Counted from the first letter of the stretch, positions 1 to 9,106 are shown. The stretch is 64,000 nucleotides of DNA from Pseudomonas nitroreducens (GCF_014204515.1 NZ_JACHLI010000011.1:124001-188000); one strand, 5' to 3'. Notes: generated by a model from the sequence alone, not told the origin. Translations and numbers: made by a program.

Positions 1-601
1 TCGCCGACAGCCGTTCGACCCACACCAGGTCCAGCTGCGCCTGTTGTACACCTGGCAACTCGGACAACCTTTGACGCAAGGCATCCAGCTGGGCCTTGTC
101 GATCTGCTTGGGCGTCACCGAGATCACCGCCGGCAGCGGGTTGTCAGGCAATTCCTTCAGCGCTTCGCCGAGGCCGGACTGTTCCTGCAGCTCTTTCAGC
201 GCATCGTCGCGGCTGATCAGCTGCGCCTCGATCACATCGGGCATCTTCTCGATCTGTTCGCGCAGGTCCTGGCCCTGGGCCTCGCTGGCCTTGAGGTCGA
301 GGAACAGGGAAATCTGCGCGGCGCGCTGCCAGGAGCCACCGAGGCGCTCGACGTTGTTCAGCAGCAGCGACAGGCCCATGGGCAGGCTCAGGGTGATGCC
401 CATCACCAGGCAGGTGAAGAAGCTGCCGAACGGATGGCTAACCAGGCGGTGCAGGCTGTCCATCAGGCTGGCGCGGTGGTTTTCCACATAGGCCGAGAGG
501 GAGGCGCTGTGATCCTGGTGTTCGTTGTCGTCCGGGCGCTCGCGGGTGTTGCGCGTCGGGGTGCCTTCTTCCTCGCCGCGCGGCAGGTCATTGGCGCTCA
601 T
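1..601 (-). CDS. ftsX: Cell division protein FtsX (partial, C-terminus outside window)
   Basis: Membrane partner of the FtsE ATPase. FtsEX sits at the divisome and signals to periplasmic murein hydrolases. About 200 N-terminal residues are visible, starting MSANDLPRGEEEG. There is a hydrophilic, charged cytoplasmic leader of about 55 residues, then one hydrophobic segment (about residues 57-80, containing PFGSFFTCLVMG), then the start of the periplasmic domain (LFLDLKASEAQGQDL). The other transmembrane segments lie beyond position 1. The ATG at 601 overlaps the ftsE stop by one base (TGATG), so it is the last gene of a ftsY-ftsE-ftsX operon. Identification rests on this order and on the N-terminal layout typical of gammaproteobacterial FtsX. 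Confidence 0.93.
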   Translation of the reverse strand, partial: MSANDLPRGEEEGTPTRNTRERPDDNEHQDHSASLSAYVENHRASLMDSLHRLVSHPFGSFFTCLVMGITLSLPMGLSLLLNNVERLGGSWQRAAQISLFLDLKASEAQGQDLREQIEKMPDVIEAQLISRDDALKELQEQSGLGEALKELPDNPLPAVISVTPKQIDKAQLDALRQRLSELPGVQQAQLDLVWVERLSA

Positions 602-1272
602 CAGGCGTTCTCCTCACGGTCGGCGATGATGCGGCCGCGCTGCAGGGTGATCATCCGGTGGCGCATGCGTGCGATCAGCGCCAGGTCGTGGCTGGCGATC
701 AGCACGGTGGTGCCCAGGCGGTTGATGTCTTCGAACACCGACATGATTTCCGAGGCCAGGCGCGGGTCGAGGTTACCGGTGGGTTCGTCGGCGAGCAGCA
801 GGGCCGGACGGTGCACCACCGCGCGGGCGATGCCGACGCGCTGCTGCTGGCCGGTGGAGAGGTCGGACGGGCGGTCTTCGGCCTTCTCTTTCAGGTTGAC
901 CCGTTCCAGCGCCGCTTCGACGCGGTAGGCGATGTCCGCCTTGGGCAGCCCGAGGATCTGCATCGGCAGGGCGACGTTGTCGAACACGCTGCGATCGTCC
1001 AGCAACTGGTGGTTCTGGAACACCACGCCGATCTGCCGGCGCAGGAAGGGAATCTGCGCGGTGGAGATGCGCGAGACGTCCTGCCCGCCGAGCAGCAGCT
1101 TGCCGGAGGTGGGTCGCTCCATCGCCAGAATCAGGCGCAGCAGGGTGCTCTTGCCCGCGCCGGAGTGGCCGGTGACGAACATGATCTCGCCGCGCGGCAC
1201 GCGGAACGAAATCTCGTGCAGGCCGACATGGCCGTTGGAATAGCGTTTGCCAACCTGCTCGAAACGGATCAT
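601..1272 (-). CDS. ftsE: Cell division ATP-binding protein FtsE
   Basis: ABC-type ATPase (223 aa, normal family length) that pairs with FtsX at the septum. Visible motifs in order: Walker A GHSGAGKST (about residues 35-43), the Q-loop region VVFQNHQLLDDRS, the ABC signature LSTGQQQRVGIARA (about 138-151), Walker B LLLADEPTGNLD, and the switch histidine in ASHDLAL. It overlaps the upstream ftsY stop by 4 bases and the downstream ftsX start by 1 base, which indicates translational coupling. Confidence 0.97.
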   Translation of the reverse strand: MIRFEQVGKRYSNGHVGLHEISFRVPRGEIMFVTGHSGAGKSTLLRLILAMERPTSGKLLLGGQDVSRISTAQIPFLRRQIGVVFQNHQLLDDRSVFDNVALPMQILGLPKADIAYRVEAALERVNLKEKAEDRPSDLSTGQQQRVGIARAVVHRPALLLADEPTGNLDPRLASEIMSVFEDINRLGTTVLIASHDLALIARMRHRMITLQRGRIIADREENA

Positions 1273-2723
1273 GCGATTTCCCGGGTCTCGAAGAGTGCAC
1301 GGACGAAAGCGTCGGCCTCGAAGGTTCGAAGATCGTCGATCCCCTCGCCGACACCGATGTAGCGGATCGGCAGGCCGAACTGCTTGGCCAGGGCGAAGAT
1401 CACCCCGCCCTTGGCGGTGCCGTCCAGTTTGGTCAGGGCCAGGCCGGTGAGTTCCACGGCGTTGTTGAACTGCTTGGCCTGGTTGATGGCGTTCTGCCCG
1501 GTGCCGGCGTCCAGCACCAGCAGGACTTCGTGGGGAGCCGTCTCGTCCAGCTTGCCGATCACCCGGCGCACCTTCTTCAGCTCTTCCATCAGGTTGTCCT
1601 TGGTGTGCAGGCGACCGGCGGTGTCGGCGATCAGCACGTCCACGCCACGGGCTTTGGCGGCCTGCACGGCGTCGAAGATCACCGAGGCGGAATCGGCACC
1701 GGTGTGCTGGGCGATCACCGCAATGTTGTTGCGCTCACCCCAGACCTGCAGCTGCTCGACGGCGGCGGCACGGAAGGTGTCGCCGGCGGCCAGCATGACT
1801 TTCTTGCCATCGAGCTGCAGCTTCTTGGCCAGCTTGCCGATGGTGGTGGTCTTGCCGACACCGTTCACGCCGACCACGAGAATCACGTAGGGCTGCTTGT
1901 CGGCGGTGATGGTCAGCGGCTGCTCGACGGGACGCAGCAGGCCGGCCAGCTCTTCCTGCAGGGCCTTGTACAGCGCTTCGCTGTCGGCCAGTTCCTTGCG
2001 CGCGACGCGCTTGGTCAGGTTCTGCACGATGGTGGTGGTGGCCTCGACACCGACGTCGGCGGTCAGCAGGCGGGTCTCGATCTCGTCGAGCAGGTCGTCG
2101 TCGATGGCCTTCTTGCCCAGGAACAGGCTGGCCATGCCTTCGCCCAGGCTGGCGCTGGTCTTCGACAGGCCCTGCTTGAGGCGGGCGAAGAAGCCCGGCT
2201 TGGAGGGCTCGGCGGCAGCGGGCTTGGCTGGCGGCTCAGGCTGCGCAACGGGTTCGGGTTGCGGCTCAGGCTGGGCGACCACCGGCGCTTCGGCGACCGG
2301 TTCGGGCTGGACGGGCCGCGCAACGGGAGCAGGTGCGGGCTCCAACGGTTGCGGAATTGGCTGCGCTTCGACCGGCTGGATAACGGGCTGAGGCGCTTCG
2401 GCAACGACCGGTGGCGGAGCGGGCTGCGGCTCCGGTTCAGGTTGCGGAGCGGGCTGCACCAGCGGCTCCACCGGCACACTGACCGGTACTACATCGATCA
2501 CCGGCTCAGGCGTCGGCTCGGCGCGCGGCGCTACCGGTTCGGCCTGGGCAGCAGGAGCCTGCTCGGGGGCGGCAACCGGTTCGGCGGCAGCAGGCTGCTC
2601 GACCTGCGGCTCGGTTTCGGCGGCGGGCTGCTCCGGGGTCTGCGGCTTCTTGCGCAGCCAGCCGAACAGACCTTTCTTCTCCCCGGCTGGCGGGGCCTTC
2701 TTGTCGTCGTTGGAACCAAACAT
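1269..2723 (-). CDS. ftsY: Signal recognition particle receptor FtsY
   Basis: SRP receptor GTPase that docks ribosome-SRP complexes at the inner membrane (484 aa). The first 180 or so residues form an acidic, Pro/Glu/Ala/Gln-rich A domain, as in other proteobacterial FtsY. The NG domain follows, with the GTPase P-loop GVNGVGKTTT, the motif DTAGRLHTKDN, and TKLDGTAKGG near the C-terminus. It is first in the ftsY-ftsE-ftsX operon. The 192-bp gap to the divergent protease gene should carry promoters for both directions, but I could not pick out clear boxes. The low-complexity A domain is usually the variable part between strains. Confidence 0.97.
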   Translation of the reverse strand: MFGSNDDKKAPPAGEKKGLFGWLRKKPQTPEQPAAETEPQVEQPAAAEPVAAPEQAPAAQAEPVAPRAEPTPEPVIDVVPVSVPVEPLVQPAPQPEPEPQPAPPPVVAEAPQPVIQPVEAQPIPQPLEPAPAPVARPVQPEPVAEAPVVAQPEPQPEPVAQPEPPAKPAAAEPSKPGFFARLKQGLSKTSASLGEGMASLFLGKKAIDDDLLDEIETRLLTADVGVEATTTIVQNLTKRVARKELADSEALYKALQEELAGLLRPVEQPLTITADKQPYVILVVGVNGVGKTTTIGKLAKKLQLDGKKVMLAAGDTFRAAAVEQLQVWGERNNIAVIAQHTGADSASVIFDAVQAAKARGVDVLIADTAGRLHTKDNLMEELKKVRRVIGKLDETAPHEVLLVLDAGTGQNAINQAKQFNNAVELTGLALTKLDGTAKGGVIFALAKQFGLPIRYIGVGEGIDDLRTFEADAFVRALFETREIA

Positions 2724-2915
2724 GTAGGGATCGAATCTCTAGGGGACGCCACGAAAGACTGGCAGCAAAAAAGCCTCGAAACAGCTTTGCGAAGCCCAGA
2801 ACATGGCCGCCCGGAAAACGGATGGGTATCCTAGCATCTCCTCGCCCGCCGGGGTTAAGAGGCTGGCCGCCAGCCTGAATAGACCCCGCGGACAGCCCGA
2901 AAGGTTCAGTCCACG

Positions 2916-4286
2916 ATGAAAACCCTTGCACGCCGCCACGCCGGCCTGCTGCTCGGTTCCCTGTTGCTGCCGCTGATGGCCAGCGCCGCGGAACCACAGC
3001 CCACCCACGAATACACCCTGGACAACGGCCTGAAGGTCGTGGTCCGCGAGGACCACCGCGCCCCCGTGGTGGTCTCCCAGCTCTGGTACAAGGTCGGCTC
3101 CAGCTACGAAACGCCCGGCCTCACCGGCCTCTCCCATGCCCTGGAGCACATGATGTTCAAGGGCAGCCGCAAGCTCGGCCCCGGCCAGGCATCCCTGGTG
3201 CTGCGCGACCTGGGTGCGGAAGAGAACGCCTTCACCACCGACGACTACACCGCCTATTACCAGGTGCTCGCCCGCGACCGCCTGCCGGTGGCGCTGGAAC
3301 TGGAAGCCGACCGCATGGCGCACCTCGCCCTGCCGGCCGACCAGTTCAAGAGCGAGATCGAGGTGATCAAGGAAGAACGCCGCTTGCGCACCGAGGACAA
3401 GCCCAGCGCGCTGGCCTTCGAGCGGTTCAAGGCCGCCGCCTACCCCGCCAGCGGCTACCGCACGCCGACCATCGGCTGGATGGCCGACCTGCAGCGCATG
3501 ACCATCGACGATCTGCGCCACTGGTACCAGGCCTGGTACGCGCCGAACAACGCCACCCTGGTGGTGGTCGGCGACGTGACCGGCGACGAGGTGAAGACCC
3601 TGGCCGAGAAGTACTTCGGCGAGATCCCCAAGCGCGACCTGCCCGCCGCGCGCAAGCCGCTGGAACTGGCCGAGCCGGGCGAGCGCCGCCTCAAGCTGCA
3701 CGTGCGCACCCAGCTGCCCAGCCTGATCATGGGCTTCAACGTGCCGACCCTGGGCAGCAGCGATGACGCCAGGCAGATCAACGCCCTGCGCCTGGTCTCG
3801 GCGATCCTCGACGGCGGCTACAGCGCGCGCCTGTCCGCGCGCCTGGAGCGCGGCGAGGAAATCGTCGCCGGCGCCTCGGCGTCCTACGACGCCTTCTCGC
3901 GCGGCGACGGTCTGTTCTTCCTCTCGGCCACGCCCAACGTGCAGACCGGCAAGACCCTCGACCAGGTCGAGGCGGCGCTGTGGAAACAACTGGAAGACCT
4001 CAAGCAGAACCCGCCGAGCAAGGAAGAGCTGGAGCGCGTGCGCGCCCAGGTCATCGCCGGGCTGGTCTACGAACGCGACTCCATCGCCGGGCAAGCCAGC
4101 ACCATCGGCGAGCTGGAAAGCGTCGGCCTCGGCTGGCGCCTGGCGGACAAGGACCTGGAAGCCATCCAGGCGGTCACTGCCGAGGATATCCAGCAAGCCG
4201 CCCGTACCTACTTCACCCGCTCCCGCCTGACCCTTGCCCAGGTCCTGCCGGAAGTCACCACCGACAAGGAGCCCAGCCATGAGTGA
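2916..4286 (+). CDS. Periplasmic M16 zinc peptidase (catalytic member of pair)
   Basis: Zinc metallopeptidase of family M16 (pitrilysin/PqqL-like), 456 aa. A signal peptide is visible (MKTLARRHAG, hydrophobic core LLLGSLLLPLMASA, cut after about residue 24). The inverted zinc motif HALEH is at about residues 74-78, with the distal glutamate in EVIKEER about 70 residues on. A second M16 domain follows and includes a central NATLVVVGDVTGDE strand. The stop overlaps the next gene, which is an M16 homologue without the zinc motif, so the two probably form a heterodimer with one active and one inactive subunit. The substrate is unknown. The same pair lies next to ftsY in other Pseudomonas. Confidence 0.93.
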   Translation: MKTLARRHAGLLLGSLLLPLMASAAEPQPTHEYTLDNGLKVVVREDHRAPVVVSQLWYKVGSSYETPGLTGLSHALEHMMFKGSRKLGPGQASLVLRDLGAEENAFTTDDYTAYYQVLARDRLPVALELEADRMAHLALPADQFKSEIEVIKEERRLRTEDKPSALAFERFKAAAYPASGYRTPTIGWMADLQRMTIDDLRHWYQAWYAPNNATLVVVGDVTGDEVKTLAEKYFGEIPKRDLPAARKPLELAEPGERRLKLHVRTQLPSLIMGFNVPTLGSSDDARQINALRLVSAILDGGYSARLSARLERGEEIVAGASASYDAFSRGDGLFFLSATPNVQTGKTLDQVEAALWKQLEDLKQNPPSKEELERVRAQVIAGLVYERDSIAGQASTIGELESVGLGWRLADKDLEAIQAVTAEDIQQAARTYFTRSRLTLAQVLPEVTTDKEPSHE

Positions 4287-5790
4287 ACGCAATGGCCTGC
4301 GCTACGGCCTGGTCGGGCTGATCGTCATCGCGCTGATCGCCGGACTGGTGCTGTTCGTTTCCCGCCCCGCCGCCGAGACTGCGGCAGCGGCGCCCGCCCC
4401 TGCGCAACCGGCTTCCGCCGAGACGGCAGCGCCCACCGGTCTGCAATCCCTCGCCGAGGCCGCCGGCAAGGCGCCCAGCCACCGCAAGCTGAACATCCAG
4501 CAATGGCAGACCGCCGAAGGCGCCCGCGTGCTCTTCGTCGAAGCCCATGAGCTGCCGATGTTCGACCTGCGCCTGACCTTCGCCGCCGGCAGCAGCCAGG
4601 ACGGCGATGCCTACGGCCTGGCCATGCTGACCAACGCCATGCTCAACGAAGGCGTGCCCGGCAAGGACACCAGCGCCATCGCCGCCGGTTTCGACGACCT
4701 GGGCGCCAACTTCGGCAACGGCTCCTACCGCGACATGGCGGTAGCCAGCCTGCGCAGCCTGAGCGAGCCGAGCAAGCGCGACGCCGCCCTGGCCCTCTTC
4801 GACCAGGTGATCGGCCAGCCGACCTTCCCCGAGGACGCCCTGGCGCGCATCAAGAACCAGGTCATGGCCGGCTTCGAGTACCAGAAGCAGAACCCCGGCA
4901 AGCTGGCGGGCCTGGAGCTGTTCAAGCGGCTCTACGGCGACCATCCGTATGCGCACTCCAGCGATGGCAACGAGAAATCCGTGCCGAAGATCAGCGTCGC
5001 CCAGCTGCGCGCCTTCCACCAGAAGGCCTACGCCGCGGGCAACGTGGTCATCGCGCTGGTCGGCGATCTGACCCGCGAGCAGGCCGAAGCCATCGCCAAT
5101 AGTGTCTCCAGATCCCTGCCCAAGGGCCCCGCCCTGCCGGCGCCGGGCGAGCCGCAGACGCCCAAGGCCGGCGTCACCCACATCGAGTTCCCGTCCAAGC
5201 AGACGCAGATCATGCTGGCGCAGCTGGGCATCACCCGGAACGACCCGGACTACGCCGCGCTCTACCTGGGCAACCAAATCCTCGGCGGCGGCGGCTTCGG
5301 CACCCACCTGATGGACCAGGTGCGCGAGAAGCGCGGCCTCACTTACGGTGTGTACTCCGGCTTCACCGGCATGCAGTCGCGCGGGCCGTTCACCATCGGC
5401 CTGCAGACCCGCGCAGAGATGAGCGAAGGCACCCTCAAGCTGGTCCAGGACATCGTTCGTGACTACCTCGACAAGGGCCCGACGCCGAAGGAGTTGGACG
5501 ACGCCAAGCGCGAACTGGCCGGCAGCTTCCCGCTGTCCACCGCGAGCAACGCCGACATCGTCGGCCAACTGGGCGCCATCGGCTTCTACAACCTGCCGCT
5601 GGACTACCTGGAGACCTTCCTCAGCCAGGTCCAGGGCCTGAGCGTGGAGCAGGTGAAGGAGGCCATGCGCCGCCACCTCGATCCGGACGCTTTCGTCATC
5701 GTCACCGCCGGACCCAACGTGGCGCAGCAACCGCTGCCGCCGCCCACCGACAAGCCCGCCGCGCAACCTGCCGGCGTACCGGAGCACTGA
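4279..5790 (+). CDS. M16 peptidase-like protein, non-catalytic partner
   Basis: 503-residue M16-fold protein. The chosen start ATG at 4279 gives an uncleaved-looking N-terminal membrane anchor (LRYGLVGLIVIALIAGLVLF) and overlaps the preceding gene by 8 bp. An Ala/Pro-rich linker of about 40 residues leads into the M16 domains. At the place of the HxxEH zinc motif it reads TNAMLNEG, so the metal ligands are missing and it is unlikely to cleave on its own. The C-terminal M16 half has the usual RGLTYGVYSGF segment (binding-loop arginine and tyrosine), which fits a substrate-gripping subunit. Inference: it works with the product of 2916-4286 at the inner membrane. Confidence 0.9.
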   Translation: MSERNGLRYGLVGLIVIALIAGLVLFVSRPAAETAAAAPAPAQPASAETAAPTGLQSLAEAAGKAPSHRKLNIQQWQTAEGARVLFVEAHELPMFDLRLTFAAGSSQDGDAYGLAMLTNAMLNEGVPGKDTSAIAAGFDDLGANFGNGSYRDMAVASLRSLSEPSKRDAALALFDQVIGQPTFPEDALARIKNQVMAGFEYQKQNPGKLAGLELFKRLYGDHPYAHSSDGNEKSVPKISVAQLRAFHQKAYAAGNVVIALVGDLTREQAEAIANSVSRSLPKGPALPAPGEPQTPKAGVTHIEFPSKQTQIMLAQLGITRNDPDYAALYLGNQILGGGGFGTHLMDQVREKRGLTYGVYSGFTGMQSRGPFTIGLQTRAEMSEGTLKLVQDIVRDYLDKGPTPKELDDAKRELAGSFPLSTASNADIVGQLGAIGFYNLPLDYLETFLSQVQGLSVEQVKEAMRRHLDPDAFVIVTAGPNVAQQPLPPPTDKPAAQPAGVPEH

Positions 5791-6401
5791 TGAGCAAACG
5801 ACCCGGCGGCGCCCCGCGCGCCGCACAGAAGCCCCACGGCGGCCAGGGCCAGCTGCGCATCATCGGCGGCGAATGGCGCAGCCGGCGCTTCGCCTTCCCC
5901 GACGGCCCGGGCCTGCGCCCGACCCCGGACCGGGTGCGTGAGACGCTGTTCAACTGGCTCGCGCCCTATGTGCCCGGCGCGCGCGTGCTCGATCCGTTCG
6001 CCGGCAGCGGCGCGCTGTTCCTGGAGGCACTGTCCCGTGGCGCCAGCCTGGGCCTCGCGCTGGACACCAACGGCGAAGCCGTGGCCGCCCTGCGCGCCAC
6101 CCTCGACACGCTCAAGTGCGGCAACGGCCAGCTGCTGATGACCGACTCGCTGCGCTACCTCGACACCCCGGCCTCCCAGACCTTCGACCTGGTCTTCCTC
6201 GACCCGCCGTTCCACCAGGACCTGCTGCAGAACACCTGCCGCCTGCTGGAAGAACGCGGCTGGCTGGCCCAGGACGCCTGGGTCTACACCGAGAGCGAAG
6301 CCGTTCCCTCCAGCCTCGGCCTGCCGGGCAACTGGCGGCTGCATCGGGAGAAGAAGGCGGGTTCGGTGCATTACGCGTTATGGCAGCGGGAAGCATCCTG
6401 A
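5790..6401 (+). CDS. rsmD: 16S rRNA (guanine(966)-N2)-methyltransferase RsmD
   Basis: SAM-dependent methyltransferase that modifies G966 of 16S rRNA in the 30S subunit (203 aa). Motif I LDPFAGSGALFLEALSRGA lies near residues 67-85 and the N6/N2-type catalytic motif DPPF (in LVFLDPPFHQD) near residue 135. The N-terminal RIIGGEWRSRRF and RPTPDRVRETLFNWL segments are typical of RsmD. The ATG overlaps the stop of the M16-like gene (TGATG), so it is probably cotranscribed with the protease pair. Confidence 0.96.
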   Translation: MSKRPGGAPRAAQKPHGGQGQLRIIGGEWRSRRFAFPDGPGLRPTPDRVRETLFNWLAPYVPGARVLDPFAGSGALFLEALSRGASLGLALDTNGEAVAALRATLDTLKCGNGQLLMTDSLRYLDTPASQTFDLVFLDPPFHQDLLQNTCRLLEERGWLAQDAWVYTESEAVPSSLGLPGNWRLHREKKAGSVHYALWQREAS

Positions 6402-6421
6402 TTCGGAAGGAGCAATCTCAG

Positions 6422-7426
6422 ATGGATCATGAGATAGAAAGATCAATCCTGCTGTACCAGACAGAAAGCGGACGTCCTGCAGTAGAAGTTCTGCTCGAAA
6501 AAGAAACGCTTTGGCTGAGCCTTCCGCAACTGGTCGAATTGTTTGGGCGGGATAAATCCGTTATTTCGCGGCACCTGAAGAACATCTTCGAGAGCGGTGA
6601 GCTGGAAAAGGAGCGAACCGTTGCAAAAAATGCAACGGTTCAATCCGAAGGTAAACGCCAAGTCGCACGCTTTACAGAGTTCTACAGCCTCGATGCCATC
6701 ATCTCCGTCGGCTACCGGGTGAACTCCCGGCAAGGCACTCACTTTCGCATCTGGGCCAATCAGGTCCTCAAGGACTACTTGGTCAAAGGTTATTCCCTCA
6801 ACGAACAGCGTCTTAAAGCCCAACATGCGCGCATTCGAGAGCTGGAGCGAACACTGACACTGTTCCAGGAAAACCTGATCGACCAGGCCAGCCTCCCGGA
6901 AGCCAAAGGGCTGGTCAGCGTCATCGCGGGCTATGCGCGGACCTTCGTGCTGCTTAACCAGTTCGACAGCGAACGCCTTCCCAGCGATGGATTCAATGAG
7001 GACATCCGCTACGCCATCGAACCTGACGAAGCCAATAGCGCGATTGCCGCACTGAAGGACGATCTGCTGGCCCGAAGCGAAGCCAGCGACCTGTTCGGCC
7101 GGCCCAAGGACGATAGTTTCCTCGGCGTGCTGGGTAACGTCACTCAGTCCTTCGGCGGCCAGTTCCTATACCCAAGCATCGAGGAGCAAGCGGCACATCT
7201 GCTGTATTTCGTCATCAAGAACCATCCATTCACCGACGGCAACAAACGCATCGGCGCCTTTCTGTTCATTTGGTTCCTGCAGCGCAACCGGCACGATCTG
7301 AAGCAGGACGGGGAGCTGAAGATCAATGACAACGCTCTGGCGGCCATCGCCCTGCTGGTGGCGCAAAGCGACCCGGCGCAGAAAGAACTGATGATCCACC
7401 TGATCATGAACCTGATCCGGAACTGA
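6422..7426 (+). CDS. RhuM-type N-domain fused to a Fic/Doc domain
   Basis: 334-residue two-domain protein. Residues about 1-120 resemble the RhuM/virulence-associated family, with a helix-turn-helix-like LVELFGRDKSVISRHLKNIF and the block YRVNSRQGTHFRIWANQVL. A helical linker follows. The C-terminal half is a Fic/Doc domain with the signature HPFTDGNKRIG at residues 268-278. The GNKR form is closer to Doc (kinase type) than to AMP-transferring Fic (GNGR). The ATG at 6422 is preceded by gaaggag. The gene is clearly richer in A/T than rsmD upstream (for example a run of aaaaaatgcaacgg inside it), which suggests transfer. No small antitoxin gene sits beside it. Target and activity are not known. 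Confidence 0.88.
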   Translation: MDHEIERSILLYQTESGRPAVEVLLEKETLWLSLPQLVELFGRDKSVISRHLKNIFESGELEKERTVAKNATVQSEGKRQVARFTEFYSLDAIISVGYRVNSRQGTHFRIWANQVLKDYLVKGYSLNEQRLKAQHARIRELERTLTLFQENLIDQASLPEAKGLVSVIAGYARTFVLLNQFDSERLPSDGFNEDIRYAIEPDEANSAIAALKDDLLARSEASDLFGRPKDDSFLGVLGNVTQSFGGQFLYPSIEEQAAHLLYFVIKNHPFTDGNKRIGAFLFIWFLQRNRHDLKQDGELKINDNALAAIALLVAQSDPAQKELMIHLIMNLIRN

Positions 7427-7473
7427 TCGATACAAAGCGTCCCCACTCACTGGCAGCAATGGACGTCTGAACC

Positions 7474-8037
7474 ATGACCACCACCTCACTCGCGATCCGC
7501 GAACAACTGCTGGCGCTGGAAGAACGCTGTTTCGAGCAGCCGGCCAGCGACTGGGCCGGCGAGATCGCCTTGCCCGCCGGGCTGGAGCGCTTCTACCGGG
7601 AAGTCGGCCCGTGCGATTGCACCCTGGATACCGCCGGCAACCCGTTCTTCATCCCTTCGCTGGCGAAACTGTGGAAGCAGCAGGCCGGCTACCGCTGGCA
7701 CGGCCTGACGGGCGAGCGCCTGGAGGGCTGGAAAGAGGACTGGATCGTGGTGGCGGATCAGGGCGCCGATCCGTTCATCCTCGAATGCTCCAGCGGTCGA
7801 ATCCTTTTCGACCAGCATGGCGGCCCCTGGGACCCGGCGCCGATGTTCGATGATCTGTGGCAGATGACTGCCTGCCTCGCCACCTTCGGCCGGATCTGGC
7901 GCGGAGCCGGCGAGGACATCTTCGCCGAGGATTACAGCGTCAACCCGCTCTACCGCCGCGAGCTGATCGGCGAGCTGACGCAGGTACTGGGCGACGCCCG
8001 CCGCGCGGAAGACCTGGCTGACGAGTTCGGCTGGTAG
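7474..8037 (+). CDS. SMI1/KNR4 (SUKH)-like protein
   Basis: 187-residue cytoplasmic protein without signal peptide or membrane segment. The pattern LPAGLERFYREVGPCDC near the N-terminus, followed by DWIVVADQGADPFILE and a glycine-containing strand ILFDQHGGPW, resembles the SMI1/KNR4 (SUKH) fold. Many SUKH members are immunity proteins against contact-dependent toxins, but some are orphan housekeeping-like genes. It follows the RhuM-Fic gene by 47 bp on the same strand, which leaves open whether the two are linked. No toxin with a polymorphic-toxin layout is nearby. The family assignment is by pattern only. Confidence 0.6.
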   Translation: MTTTSLAIREQLLALEERCFEQPASDWAGEIALPAGLERFYREVGPCDCTLDTAGNPFFIPSLAKLWKQQAGYRWHGLTGERLEGWKEDWIVVADQGADPFILECSSGRILFDQHGGPWDPAPMFDDLWQMTACLATFGRIWRGAGEDIFAEDYSVNPLYRRELIGELTQVLGDARRAEDLADEFGW

Positions 8038-8043
8038 CGAGCC

Positions 8044-9030
8044 TTACTGACTCGCCGGCTGCGCAGCCTGCACTTCTTCCACCGCACTGGCATCCACGGC
8101 TTCCGGCTCAGGCTCGGTGCTCTCCACGCCACGGTTGGCGTGGCGGCGATCCGCGGCGCCGGAGCAATCGGTAGTGCCGGACAGCTCGCCATCCAGCGCG
8201 GCGTGGGTCCAGTTTTCCAGGCGGGTGTACCAGGCCGCGTCCGCGGCTGTTTTCAGCCAGGCGATGGCGTCGGCGTCCTGCTGCTGCGCGGCCTTCTCCA
8301 GCCAGAGCCGCGCCTGCAGCTTGTTCATGCCGGCACCGAGACCGTTCCAGTAGGCTTCGCCGGTCTTGAACTGGGCGCGGGCATTGCCCTGGGTCGCCGC
8401 CTTGCAGAACCACTGGAAAGCCTTTTCGCGGCTGGCGGCGTAGCGGTCCAGTTGCGCCGCCTCCTCATCGGATGCAAAGGCATAGATGCCCTGCGAGTCG
8501 TCGAGGTAGAACCAGCCCAGGTTGATCTGGGCGTCCTCGCTGCCACTGGCCGCGGCGCGTTCGAACCAGCTGCCGGCCTTGACCCGGTCCTTGTCGACGC
8601 CCTCACCGCGCCAGTAGATAACGCCCATCTCGTTCTGCGCGCCGGTATCGCCCTGCTCCGCCGCCTTGGCGAACCAGCGCGCCGCTTCGGCCTTGTCCTC
8701 GGCGCCGCCGTCACCGTCGCGATAGAGCATGGCCAGCTGGATCTGCGCGCGGGCCATGCCGGCCTCGGCCGCCTTGCCCCACCATTTGCGCGCGCCGACG
8801 TAGTTCTGCTGGTGGTAGAAGTAGGCGCCGAAGTCGAACAGCGCCTGCGGCTCGCCCGTTGCGGCGGCCTGCTGCAGGCGGGTGAACTCGGCGAACAGTT
8901 CTTCGCCGCGTGGATCACTCTGCTCGGCGCTGGACGCGTCTTCGCTGAAGTCGGAAGTTGAGCCCTGCGCCCAGGCGAAGCTGGGCAAGGCCAGGGTGAG
9001 AGCGGAGAGGAACAGCCAGCGGCTGAACAT
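8044..9030 (-). CDS. Exported Sel1-like repeat protein
   Basis: 328 residues with a signal peptide (MFSRWLFLSALTLALPSFAWA) and about five Sel1/TPR-like repeats between residues 55 and 255. Each repeat has the A-x(3)-G..Y..G.GV-D...A..W..KAA pattern (for example AEAARWFAKAAEQGDTGAQN). A Glu/Ala/Ser-rich tail follows. Such repeats form superhelical protein-binding scaffolds, here in the periplasm. One repeat is lengthened by an insert around SQGIYAFASDEE. It ends 6 bp from the convergent gene 7474-8037. No specific partner can be named. Confidence 0.88.
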   Translation of the reverse strand: MFSRWLFLSALTLALPSFAWAQGSTSDFSEDASSAEQSDPRGEELFAEFTRLQQAAATGEPQALFDFGAYFYHQQNYVGARKWWGKAAEAGMARAQIQLAMLYRDGDGGAEDKAEAARWFAKAAEQGDTGAQNEMGVIYWRGEGVDKDRVKAGSWFERAAASGSEDAQINLGWFYLDDSQGIYAFASDEEAAQLDRYAASREKAFQWFCKAATQGNARAQFKTGEAYWNGLGAGMNKLQARLWLEKAAQQQDADAIAWLKTAADAAWYTRLENWTHAALDGELSGTTDCSGAADRRHANRGVESTEPEPEAVDASAVEEVQAAQPASQ

Positions 9031-9106
9031 AGGGGACGATCCTCATGTCGGTTGAATCGATCGGCCTTCCGGGCCGACTCCTTGATGATCCGGGTGCAGC
9101 AAGCCT

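Noticed and set aside
6422..8037. Classical toxin-antitoxin operon
   Set aside because: No Phd/RelB-type small gene overlaps the Fic gene. The following SUKH-like gene is too uncertain to call an antitoxin.
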